From the NCBI GenBank assembly GCA_007693295.1, contig REDT01000201.1, positions 1 through 41,601 on the forward strand: a stretch of 41,601 bases of DNA, given 5' to 3'. The translations under genes were made by a program, and so were the position numbers. Below, piece by piece: positions 8,016 through 16,220 of the stretch (positions are counted from its first letter, which is position 1; every line of letters begins with the position of its first letter). Under the pieces are notes generated by a model that was given only the letters and a program-made list of their open reading frames with translations, searched no databases and was not told the DNA's origin. The stretch is from Balneolaceae bacterium (GTDB lineage Bacteria; Bacteroidota; Rhodothermia; Balneolales; Balneolaceae).

Positions 8016-8966
8016 ATGGTATCAATAGGTATTGACTTAGGCGGTACAAACATTAAAGCCGCACTTGTAGATAAAAAGAAGGGATTTGTACACAGTATTT
8101 CTATTCCAACTCATGCAGATTTAGGGAAAGAGCACGTGTTCGACCGAATTGCACTTGCTGTAAAAGAGCTGATCGAAGAGCAAAACGCTACACCTATTGG
8201 TATTGGAATGGGGTTGCCCGGAATGGTGAGTTTAGACCGGCAAACTGTAAAAAATCCACCCAACCTGCCCGGATGGAAAGTTGAAAATGTGTCGAAAGAG
8301 ATTGAAAAGCGTACAGGCTTAAAATGTGTAATAGAAAATGATGCCAACCTTGCCGCTCTCGGATCTGCACGTTATGGTGTAGGAGAAAAAATGGAAAGCT
8401 TCATCATGATTACTCTCGGCACCGGCGTTGGTGGCGGCATCATTTACAAGAACAAAATCTACCGTGGAACTTCCGGAATGGCGGGTGAATTGGGGCATGT
8501 AATTATTAACTACCATGGACCGTTGTCTAACAGTAATACACGTGGTGGTATTGAGGCATATTTGGGCCAGCGGTTTCTAAGCAGGTTCGCCGCAGATACG
8601 ATTCGTCAACATAGCGATAACCCACTTTATGAAAAATTTCATAAGAATTTCGAAAGCCTGGAACCTGTAGATCTTCATAATGCTGCTGAAAAGGGCAACA
8701 GCCTTGCCGCTGATATTTTGCGGCAAGCCGGTGAAAAACTTGGATATGCAATCGTAAATTACGTCCATATTCTCGACATCCGAAAGATTGTGGTAAGCGG
8801 AGGAGTTGCCAAGGCCGGGAAATGGATTTTTGAACCGGCATATGAAACCGCCTCTAAATATTTAATGCCACCGTTCCGTGAAGATTTCGAAATAGTCTAT
8901 GAATCACTAGGAAATGAAGCAGCGCTTCTCGGAGCAGCCAGTCTCGCCTTTGAGGAGTTACGCTGA
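8016..8966 (+). CDS. ROK family sugar kinase lacking the zinc-binding cysteines
   Basis: A 316-residue ROK kinase, probably glucokinase-like, phosphorylating a hexose with ATP. The phosphate-1 motif GIDLGGTNIKAA (residues 5-16), the substrate/catalytic ENDANLAALG (Asp109) and phosphate-2 motif LGTGVGGGII (134-143) are all present. The ROK signature normally reads GHxxxxxxGPxCxCGxxGCxE. Here the metal-ligand histidine of GH is kept (His161), but the cysteine positions read S-N-S-N-T-R-G-G-I-E (171-180), so all three cysteine ligands are replaced by Ser171, Ser173 and Gly178. Glu180 is kept. The fold is intact, so this looks like a zinc-independent variant rather than a pseudogene. Substrate is uncertain. 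Confidence 0.9.
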   Translation: MVSIGIDLGGTNIKAALVDKKKGFVHSISIPTHADLGKEHVFDRIALAVKELIEEQNATPIGIGMGLPGMVSLDRQTVKNPPNLPGWKVENVSKEIEKRTGLKCVIENDANLAALGSARYGVGEKMESFIMITLGTGVGGGIIYKNKIYRGTSGMAGELGHVIINYHGPLSNSNTRGGIEAYLGQRFLSRFAADTIRQHSDNPLYEKFHKNFESLEPVDLHNAAEKGNSLAADILRQAGEKLGYAIVNYVHILDIRKIVVSGGVAKAGKWIFEPAYETASKYLMPPFREDFEIVYESLGNEAALLGAASLAFEELR

Positions 8967-8979
8967 TTAAGTTTCATGC

Positions 8980-11784
8980 ATGCAAATCAACCTCTCAACA
9001 AATACCCTTATCAGGCTTGTAAGTTCTGTCATACTCTTGTTTTTGTTTGGGGCCGGTTCACTGAATGCGCAGGCTGCGGCCGATACGCTTCAAATAGCTC
9101 GTCCCGATACAATACCACAGCAGACTGATGTAGCCAGGCCGGATACCCTGCCTCAACCTCAGCAGTTTCAGTCAGCCAGGCCCGACACTCTGCCTCCGGT
9201 ACAAGTTCCACCTGAAGCCGAAGCAGGAGCTACTTCACAGGTGCCTCAAACGCGCGAAGCCGGCAGGCAGGCAACTCCGGATGCAGTCAATTTTCAGGCC
9301 CGCGACTCCATTACGTTTGATTTCAGGGATCAGCGGTTTGTACAGCTCTATGGCTCGGGGAATGTAAAACACACCAGCGGTGAGTTGAGTGCGGGTACAA
9401 TTGAACTCGATTTGAACAAAAATCAAATTCAGGCAAGAACACTTACCCCGGCCGACACACTCTCCTACCCGGTACTTCGCCAGAGGGATAAAGACCTGCG
9501 CAGTACCCGAATTCTCTTCAATTATGAAACAGAAAAGGGGAAATTTGAATCTGCAGAAATGCAGGTAGACGACGGATATCTGATTGGGACCAAGGTTAAA
9601 AATGTGTCCAGAGATGAAGTATTTATTGAGGATGGAATCTATTCAACCTGCCCTCCCGATCACATGTACTATTACATTAAGGCACAGCGTATGAAAGTGG
9701 TTGATGAGGAGGAGATTTTCTTTACCAATGCGCGCCTTTTTATCCTGGATATTCCATACCCTCTCATTTTTCCTTTTGGTTATGTTCCTGCCGGAATAGA
9801 AACCCGGCGGTCGGGACTGCTTGAACCCACGTATGTTTTCCAGAACACATCAACCAGAGGGATTGGTCTACAGAATCTGGGCTGGTTTCAATATTTCAAT
9901 GATTATATAACCGGGCAAACCTCATTTGACCTCTTTACATCCGGCACATTCTTTAACGAATCGAGATTTCAGTATCGCAAAACCGGCAGTTTTAACGGCT
10001 CGATAACCATGGGTTACTCCTACGAAAGGGGCCTGGAACCTACCGACATCAATTTTCAGGAAATAACAAGCAAGCGTGTTTCTATTTCGCACGATCAACA
10101 GCTTTCTCCATTTGCCAATCTTACCGCCAATATTAACCTGAATACGGCGAACTATTTCAGGCGAAATTCTTTTGATCCGGATGAACGTGCTCAAACAAGC
10201 AGTACTTCACGAATATCTTATCGATACAACCATCCGGAAGGCGCCTATAACCTGAGCTTAACCTCTAACCTGAATCAACAGTTTACCACCAACAGAACGC
10301 GGTTAACCGGACCGGAAATGTCTTTCTCATTACGACAGTTCTCTCCTTTTAAATCAGATAGCCCGGGATTACGCGATGAGCGATGGTACGAGAGAATTTC
10401 TGTAAGGTATAACAACAATTTCCGGTCTCAATTCGACTTTAACCCGATAGATGCAGATACTGCTGATGTAAATTGGCTGCAGGCCCTCTTTAATCCATCT
10501 CAGTACCGTGAAGCTACCGGTGATGACCGCCACGTCCAGTACGGATTCATTCAGCGGGCAACCATCAGCGCCGGACAGATTATACCGAGCCAGTTTTTAA
10601 ACGTGAGTGCCAACATTAATTACAACGAGTATTGGTATCCTTCCACTATTCGAAGGGAGCTGATTGAGGAGGAGAACCGTGTGGTAACCCGGCAGGAGCG
10701 GGGCTTTGCTTCGGCACGGGATTTTTCAACCGGGCTAAGTTTCACAACTACATTTTACGGGATATCACAGATGCGAATTGGCAATTTCGAGGGGTTCCGT
10801 CATACCGTAAGGCCGAACATCAGCTTCAGCTACAGTCCTGATTTCTCCGATGAACGGTGGGGCTATTTCCGGGAAGTTGAGACCGATACAACAACCGGCA
10901 ATACGCAACAGTACTCTATTTTTCAGGGCGCCATTTTTGGGGGGCCTTCGGCCGGAGAGCAGCGCACAATGTCGTTTGGAGTAACCAATATCTTCGAGAC
11001 AAAACGCGTGCGGCGCGACTCGACCGGTGAGGTACAATCTACCAACCTACGCCTTATTGACAACCTCTCAGCCAATTCAAGCTATAACTTTGCAGCAGAC
11101 AGCCTCAATTTCGGCCGGCTCAGTGTCTCTCTCTCTTCACGGGTGGTTGAGGGCGTGAGGATGCAGGCAAATGCCTCCTATTCATTCTATAGCCGCGATG
11201 ATAACGGACGTGAGATTGATACGTTTATCTGGGAAGACAGCAACAAATACCTGCAGCCATTATCCTACAGCCTCAGCCTATCAACCAGTTTCCAGGGCGG
11301 CAGCAGAGGGCCCAGAATTACAACACCTCCATACCGCCCATATGATCCGCTGGATCAGGGTTTTTTCGGGCCCGTGGATACCCGTTTCAATTCGCAGCCG
11401 GTACAGCGGGCTGATTCACCCTGGCGAATAGGGCTCGATTTCAGCTATCGCTGGAACTACAGATTCGGACAGGATGCACAGCAATCTGCCGTTTTAAATG
11501 CGAGTAATATTCAATTTAACCTTACCCCAAAATGGAGCGTTAGCACCCGGCTGGGCTACGACTTTATTGAAAAGGAGCTTACTCCGGCACAGTTCAGCCT
11601 TCAGCGTGATATGATTTGCTGGAACCTCTCCTTCCAGTTCAACCCATTTGGTGATTTTCAGTACTACTTCTTCAGACTTTCACTTTCCAGTTCTCAGATT
11701 TCCAACCTGTTCCAGAAGTTACCCGGCCTGAACAACCTGGAGAGAAGCTCGAGCCCCTCAGGACGTTCCCCACGAGGCTTTTAA
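8980..11784 (+). CDS. lptD: LptD-like LPS-assembly outer-membrane protein
   Basis: A 934-residue protein that would insert lipopolysaccharide into the outer leaflet. It has a signal peptide (LIRLVSSVILLFLFGAGSLNAQA) and a low-complexity linker with three RPDT[IL]P repeats up to about residue 80. A periplasmic OstA/LptA-like domain follows (FVQLYGSGNVKHTSGELSAGTIELDLNKNQIQARTL). Next come the DIPYPLIFPFGYVPAGIETRRSGLLEPTYVF segment, typical of Bacteroidota LptD, and a long C-terminal beta barrel. A conserved STCPPDHMYYYIKA segment lies at the domain border. It is the last gene of the ftsB-ROK-lptD run. No LptE candidate is adjacent. A weak hairpin (CTTCAC/GTGAAG, 11809-11825) lies past the stop. 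Confidence 0.88.
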   Translation: MQINLSTNTLIRLVSSVILLFLFGAGSLNAQAAADTLQIARPDTIPQQTDVARPDTLPQPQQFQSARPDTLPPVQVPPEAEAGATSQVPQTREAGRQATPDAVNFQARDSITFDFRDQRFVQLYGSGNVKHTSGELSAGTIELDLNKNQIQARTLTPADTLSYPVLRQRDKDLRSTRILFNYETEKGKFESAEMQVDDGYLIGTKVKNVSRDEVFIEDGIYSTCPPDHMYYYIKAQRMKVVDEEEIFFTNARLFILDIPYPLIFPFGYVPAGIETRRSGLLEPTYVFQNTSTRGIGLQNLGWFQYFNDYITGQTSFDLFTSGTFFNESRFQYRKTGSFNGSITMGYSYERGLEPTDINFQEITSKRVSISHDQQLSPFANLTANINLNTANYFRRNSFDPDERAQTSSTSRISYRYNHPEGAYNLSLTSNLNQQFTTNRTRLTGPEMSFSLRQFSPFKSDSPGLRDERWYERISVRYNNNFRSQFDFNPIDADTADVNWLQALFNPSQYREATGDDRHVQYGFIQRATISAGQIIPSQFLNVSANINYNEYWYPSTIRRELIEEENRVVTRQERGFASARDFSTGLSFTTTFYGISQMRIGNFEGFRHTVRPNISFSYSPDFSDERWGYFREVETDTTTGNTQQYSIFQGAIFGGPSAGEQRTMSFGVTNIFETKRVRRDSTGEVQSTNLRLIDNLSANSSYNFAADSLNFGRLSVSLSSRVVEGVRMQANASYSFYSRDDNGREIDTFIWEDSNKYLQPLSYSLSLSTSFQGGSRGPRITTPPYRPYDPLDQGFFGPVDTRFNSQPVQRADSPWRIGLDFSYRWNYRFGQDAQQSAVLNASNIQFNLTPKWSVSTRLGYDFIEKELTPAQFSLQRDMICWNLSFQFNPFGDFQYYFFRLSLSSSQISNLFQKLPGLNNLERSSSPSGRSPRGF

Positions 11785-11935
11785 AGCAGTGGAAAGGTCT
11801 ACTTCTTTCTTCACACATAGTGAAGGGGGTTTAATCGATGAATTAACTACAGTTAAGACTCAAAGCCTTAAGCCTGCCTTCCCCTGAACCCTTCTCCAAA
11901 GTTTCCGGGACGGGCTCTTACACAGTATGGTTTAT

Positions 11936-12503
11936 CCTGACATCCGCATTTTATTACTTAGAAAATTCCCGATTTTGTTATTTAATGGGTTCTGAATGCA
12001 TGTATAAATATTTGGGTGTCCCAAGTGCTTAGTAGAAAGATTTATTCAGGATAGCTGAGAAAATGATTTGTAAACATAGTTTTGAGAATCTCTAATAATA
12101 AGGCAACCCAATAATGAACCAAGCCTGTCCGGCCTTGAATTCCCGGTTCACAAGGCGGAGCAGTGCATTACGAATCCTAAGTCACGCGGGGTACACTTCC
12201 GCCTATGAGCCGGAAATCAACAAGGCGTGACCTTGGATTCGTTCTGCATAGCTGCAGTGAACTGCTTGGGAATTCACAGCCTTGATTTTTCCCCATTGGG
12301 ATGCCTATGGCATGGTACTTTTGCACCTGTCCGACTACCGGCGGATCAAGACAAAAGTACATAGTCAATTAAATTCATCAATCTATCCTACGATTTAAAA
12401 ATCAAAGTGGAAAGTATCTGCACTAATAGACTTTATATGATTCCGATCAAGATTCTTTTCACATCAAAAAAATAAGAAATGGTGTCCCAGCGCGGAAGTC
12501 AGG
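11936..12503 (+). mobile_element. MITE-like element copy B (complete, 568 bp)
   Basis: The ends are inverted repeats: CCTGACATCCGC at 11936-11947 and GCGGAAGTCAGG at 12492-12503, 11 of 12 matching. The interior has no convincing gene. It holds a large imperfect hairpin whose arms, about 50 nt each (12137-12187 and 12225-12275), share GAATTCCC, GTTCAC/GTGAAC and ACGAATCC...TCACGC. It also has a GTACTTTTG/CAAAAGTAC hairpin (12315-12323 and 12352-12360). Copies A and C are clear homologues. Its right end lies two bases from the ribE stop codon and its left end about 150 bp beyond lptD, so it sits between convergent genes. No obvious target-site duplication was found. Confidence 0.75.
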
Positions 12504-12505
12504 TT

Positions 12506-13114
12506 TTAACCTAATCCGCTCTCTTTTTCCCTGTTTTTCAGATACTGAATAATATATTTCCCAAAGATATCGAACTCAAGGTTCACGGGATCTCCCTCTT
12601 TTTTGGTAATCAGGTTGGTATAATCCCACGTGTAGGGAATAATAGCTACCATAAATTCATTACCCTCATTCCTTGCAACGGTGAGGCTGATACCGTCGAT
12701 GGCGATACTTCCTCTTCCCACTACATAATCTCTGAACTCTTCTGAAAACTGAATCGTGAGCATCAGGTCAGCCCCTTTTTGCTGAATTTTCTTGATAATT
12801 CCTGTTGTATCCACGTGGCCCTGAACAATATGCCCTTCGATAGCTTTATTGAGCGTAAGAGATCGCTCAAGGTTCACCACACTACCCGCTTCAAGGGTTC
12901 CAAGTGAAGTTTTTCTGAGCGTTTCATCTACGCTTTGTACAGAAAAAGAGTGCTGGTCAAAAGAGACCACGGTAAGGCAAACCCCATTTACCGCTATACT
13001 CTCGTCAATATGAGTGTCTGCGGCAAACTCGCACTCAATGGTAAGCCGCTTGCCGCCATGCATTTTTTGAACATCTGATACTTTTCCTGTGTGTGATACA
13101 ATTCCTGTAAACAT
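12506..13114 (-). CDS. ribE: riboflavin synthase alpha chain
   Basis: Dismutates two 6,7-dimethyl-8-ribityllumazine molecules to riboflavin plus the pyrimidinedione. The 202-residue protein has the canonical N-terminus MFTGIVSHTGKV and two tandem lumazine-binding barrels. The first contains SIAVNGVCLTVVSFD and the second SIAIDGISLTVARNEG. The ends SLGTLEAGSVVNLERSLTL and EGDPVNLEFDIFGKYI mark the same position in each repeat. It starts four bases after the ribD stop, so the two are co-transcribed. Lumazine synthase and the ribBA enzyme are not in this window. Gene naming varies (ribC or ribE). Confidence 0.96.
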   Translation of the reverse strand: MFTGIVSHTGKVSDVQKMHGGKRLTIECEFAADTHIDESIAVNGVCLTVVSFDQHSFSVQSVDETLRKTSLGTLEAGSVVNLERSLTLNKAIEGHIVQGHVDTTGIIKKIQQKGADLMLTIQFSEEFRDYVVGRGSIAIDGISLTVARNEGNEFMVAIIPYTWDYTNLITKKEGDPVNLEFDIFGKYIIQYLKNREKESGLG

Positions 13115-13118
13115 TTTC

Positions 13119-14237
13119 TTATAAATTTGCGGTTAAGAGCATATCGGTGCCCACTTGATTCCAACTGTAGTTTTTAAATGGAACAATATCTTCCATTCTA
13201 TTTACTCCCATATTTAATAAAGATTTTGTGCCGCCTCCCAATATTTTCGGGGCAATGAAAAGCTGCAAGCGATCAACCAGCCCCGCCTTCAGCAGGGCAG
13301 TAGAGAGCTGCTGTCCGCCCTCAACCAGGAGTGAGTGAATACCCTTACCGTAAAGCTGCCGCACGGCATCCTTCAGGCGAATATGTCCATTGGTCTGTTC
13401 CGTAATCAACACATCACCCCGAAAATAGTTGCTCTGCAGCAGTTTCAGCATTGGATCCGAGTCTTCTAAGGCTTTCTTACGGTTATAGGTAATGATCGTT
13501 GTTTTCTCTTCAAACTGATCCGAAAACAGGTTTAGATGTCTTGGCAGCTCAAAAGGCCCGTCCAAAACAACTCTTTTGGGCTGGCGTCCCTCTACCAGCC
13601 GAACCGTGAGAGAGGGATTGTCGTAGAGTGCAGTATTTCGGCCCACCATAACCGCATCATCTTCGCTTCTCCAGCGGTGCACCAGTTTTCGCGAATCAGT
13701 GCATGATATCCATTTTGAATCTCCATTGGGGGCAGCTATGTACCCATCGGCAGTTTGAGCTACCTTCAGAGTAATAAAGGGCCTGGACAGTTCAATAGCC
13801 TGAAGCCACTTTTCATTCAGTTCGGCAGCTTCTTTTTTCAAAACTCCGACCTCGACGGCAATGCCTTTCTCTTTGAGTTTGGCAATACCTTTTCCGTTTA
13901 CTTGCGGGAAAGGATCTTTCATGGCAATAACAACCCTGGCAATAGGAAGGCGTGCAAGCATATCAGCACAAGGCGGTGTTTTTCCCTGATGAGAACACGG
14001 TTCAAGTGTTACATAGACCACCGCATTTTTTAGCAGTTCCCGGTCTTTTACAGCCTTCACTGCATTAACCTCTGCATGAGCGTGCCCATACCTCTCATGA
14101 TAGCCTTCTCCAATAATATTCCCCTCTTCCGATACAATGACGCATCCTACCATGGGATTTGGGGAAACGTATCCCAATCCATTAGCTGCCAGGCTAAGTG
14201 CCCGCTGCATCCATATTTTATCCTGATGGAAGCTCAT
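13119..14237 (-). CDS. ribD: bifunctional riboflavin deaminase/reductase RibD
   Basis: Catalyses two early riboflavin steps: deamination of the pyrimidine and NADPH-dependent reduction of the ribosyl side chain. The N-terminal cytidine-deaminase-like domain (residues 1-145) shows the zinc site H54-A-E56 with PCSHQGKTPPC (Cys81 and Cys90) plus SPNPMVGCVIV. The C-terminal reductase domain (about 150-372) has RPFITLKVAQTADGYIAAPNGDSKWISC, the site where GxSxWI is conserved, and HSLLVEGGQQLSTALL. At 372 residues it is full length. The 85-bp upstream gap is filled by a terminator, leaving no room for an FMN riboswitch. Confidence 0.96.
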   Translation of the reverse strand: MSFHQDKIWMQRALSLAANGLGYVSPNPMVGCVIVSEEGNIIGEGYHERYGHAHAEVNAVKAVKDRELLKNAVVYVTLEPCSHQGKTPPCADMLARLPIARVVIAMKDPFPQVNGKGIAKLKEKGIAVEVGVLKKEAAELNEKWLQAIELSRPFITLKVAQTADGYIAAPNGDSKWISCTDSRKLVHRWRSEDDAVMVGRNTALYDNPSLTVRLVEGRQPKRVVLDGPFELPRHLNLFSDQFEEKTTIITYNRKKALEDSDPMLKLLQSNYFRGDVLITEQTNGHIRLKDAVRQLYGKGIHSLLVEGGQQLSTALLKAGLVDRLQLFIAPKILGGGTKSLLNMGVNRMEDIVPFKNYSWNQVGTDMLLTANL

Positions 14238-14259
14238 GTTGTAGTATACCTGTTATTTC

Positions 14260-14296
14260 AAAAAAAAAGGGCAAGAGATCATCTCTTACCCTTTTT
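14260..14296 (-). terminator. rho-independent terminator downstream of the PpiD-like gene
   Basis: A near-perfect inverted repeat with arms AAGGG-C-AAGAGAT and ATCTCTT-A-CCCTT, flanked by nine As on the plus strand. On the minus strand it reads as a GC-containing hairpin followed by a T-run. It lies just after the stop at 14323 and before the ribD start, so ribD needs its own promoter or readthrough. Confidence 0.75.
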
Positions 14297-14322
14297 CAAC
14301 ACTTTTTTACTGGAAATATCTT

Positions 14323-16095
14323 CTATTGAAGAATTCTGTTCCTGTTGTCGGTAATTCGGGCACCTTCTTTCAGCCGCTCAACAAATACCTGGTTAAATGC
14401 CATGAATTTCTGCTGTTCCAGGTTGTTTCTGATCTCACTTCGCTGAGAAGCACTCATTTGTGACGCATCTGCCATATCGAGCTCATCAACCAGGATAACG
14501 AATACTGCATTCTCCCCTTTGATGGCACCGGACATTTCATTTTCGTTCAAGCTGAATGCCGCACCTATAACCTCAAGTTCCCGGCCTGCTCCCGGCAGAG
14601 AAGATCCGCTCATTCGAACTCCATCGGCATTCCTGATCTCTTTATCAGCTGAAGCGGCCAATTCGTTTAAATCAGAGATACCGTTCAACATCTCCTGAAC
14701 CCTGTTATAAACCAGCTCCTTTCTTTTTATATTTCGAACGGCAGTTTCAGCCTGAGATCTGACTTCGCTGAACGGCCTGACACCTTCCGGTATTCGCTCA
14801 ATCATTTGAACGACAACAAACTGATCGTCAAGTTCGATAGGTTCGGAAATCCTGTTTGTTCTCAGAGCCTCAAGGCGATTCAATAAAATCTGGCTTTGGC
14901 CCAATCCGGGTATAAAAGGATTGTCTTTCGTTGCAGAAGCTTCCCTGATTTGGAGATCGCTCCGCTCTGCTTCTTCTTCAAATCCATCAGATCGTGCATA
15001 GAACCTAAACTCATCTGCTTCTTCAGCGAGCCTGTCGATCGTTGCAATCGGATCTGCTTCTACTTTATATGAGAGCACGGCAAATTTGATCTCATTGTTG
15101 CGCTGATCAATTTTTTTGAATGTATGAGGATTGCCGTCTATCATAATTACTTCTGATACTTCACCGACCTCAAGATCGATTACCGGCCTGAACTCATCGC
15201 GAATGTCATCGACATTTACATACCCGCCTCTAAAAGGCGTTGAAGATTGGTATCTGCGCACAAAAACTGAATCATTAGTTGCGTTGGCAAAAGCTCCCCG
15301 AAGGTCTTCGATCTCCTGAACAGTATTCAGCGTATCTCTACGGGTTGGGGTTTTATCCCAACTCACATACCGGAACCTGTAGGATTCACTTCGCTGGAAA
15401 CGATCAGGGTTATTTCTGTAAAATTCTCTCATCTCCTCTTCAGAAACTGAGATTTCATCATCAGAAACTTCACTGTAGGGAAACCTGACATATCGCAAAT
15501 CAGCAAAAGAGTTGTTGCGAATAAATTCATGCTTAATATCGAGCGAGCTTACCCGCAAGCCTGAAGAGATGAAGTTGTTCATCTTTTGCTGGCGACGGTT
15601 TTCTCGAAGCTGCTGTTCGACCATAATCCATACTTCGCTGTTTTCGGGAGCTTCAATCGCTGCCCTGAGCGCCACCCTGTCGATGGTTCCGTCTTCGCGC
15701 TGAAACTGCTGCCTGATAAACGGATCAGGATTCTCGCCGGTCACCATATCCATCAGTTCACTGTCGGTAACCGAAATGCCAAGATCATTCATCTTTTGCT
15801 GGATCAGGCGGGCAGAAACCAAATCTTCCCACGCCTGATTTTCATACAGTGCGCGCATTTCCGGCGTCATAGACGAGCCGGTTTGTTCAGTAAACTGTTC
15901 GGTATAAAAACTGACCCGCTGGTTGTACTCATCCAGCGAAATCTCGTCTCCATTTACCACACCTAAGCTGGTTGGTCCCTGCGTGATGCCGCTAAAAAAG
16001 TCCACATCAGCCAAAACCCATAAAACTCCAAACGAAAAAATCAGTATCCACAATATGGAAGCGGTACTGTTCCTCATTTTTTCCATTACACCCAT
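14323..16095 (-). CDS. PpiD-like membrane-anchored periplasmic peptidyl-prolyl isomerase/chaperone
   Basis: A 590-residue protein with one N-terminal membrane anchor (ASILWILIFSFGVLWVLADVDFF, about residues 13-35). A SurA-N-type helical region follows (VVNGDEISLDEYNQRVSFYTEQF...DLVSARLIQQKMNDLGI). The centre has a parvulin-like region (DIRDEFRPVIDLEVGEVSEVIMIDGNPHTFKKID), and the C-terminal part is helical (SQRSEIRNNLEQQKFMAFNQVFVERLKEGA). This order matches PpiD/SurA_N_3 proteins, which assist folding of exported and outer-membrane proteins at the periplasmic face. The start may be Met1 or Met4. Isomerase activity is uncertain, since PpiD parvulin domains are often inactive. Confidence 0.85.
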   Translation of the reverse strand: MGVMEKMRNSTASILWILIFSFGVLWVLADVDFFSGITQGPTSLGVVNGDEISLDEYNQRVSFYTEQFTEQTGSSMTPEMRALYENQAWEDLVSARLIQQKMNDLGISVTDSELMDMVTGENPDPFIRQQFQREDGTIDRVALRAAIEAPENSEVWIMVEQQLRENRRQQKMNNFISSGLRVSSLDIKHEFIRNNSFADLRYVRFPYSEVSDDEISVSEEEMREFYRNNPDRFQRSESYRFRYVSWDKTPTRRDTLNTVQEIEDLRGAFANATNDSVFVRRYQSSTPFRGGYVNVDDIRDEFRPVIDLEVGEVSEVIMIDGNPHTFKKIDQRNNEIKFAVLSYKVEADPIATIDRLAEEADEFRFYARSDGFEEEAERSDLQIREASATKDNPFIPGLGQSQILLNRLEALRTNRISEPIELDDQFVVVQMIERIPEGVRPFSEVRSQAETAVRNIKRKELVYNRVQEMLNGISDLNELAASADKEIRNADGVRMSGSSLPGAGRELEVIGAAFSLNENEMSGAIKGENAVFVILVDELDMADASQMSASQRSEIRNNLEQQKFMAFNQVFVERLKEGARITDNRNRILQ

Positions 16096-16220
16096 GAGAA
16101 AACCTCTAAACCTTCATTAAAAATTGATAAATAAAAAAAAATTTTGAGCCTGAAAATATACAATAACATCCTGCGAAGAGCAATCTGTTTAGAGTACAAC
16201 GCAGATAAAGACATTCCATT

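Noticed and set aside
11809-11825. Terminator after lptD (CTTCAC/GTGAAG)
   Set aside because: The stem has six pairs but no following T-run, so it is not convincing as an intrinsic terminator.
12177-12368. Short minus-strand frame inside element copy B
   Set aside because: The frame is not kept in copy C, and the bases it covers follow the hairpin structure rather than codon structure. It is not a transposase.
14238-14322. FMN riboswitch upstream of ribD
   Set aside because: The 85-bp gap is largely taken by the terminator of the preceding gene, and none of the conserved FMN-riboswitch sequences is visible.
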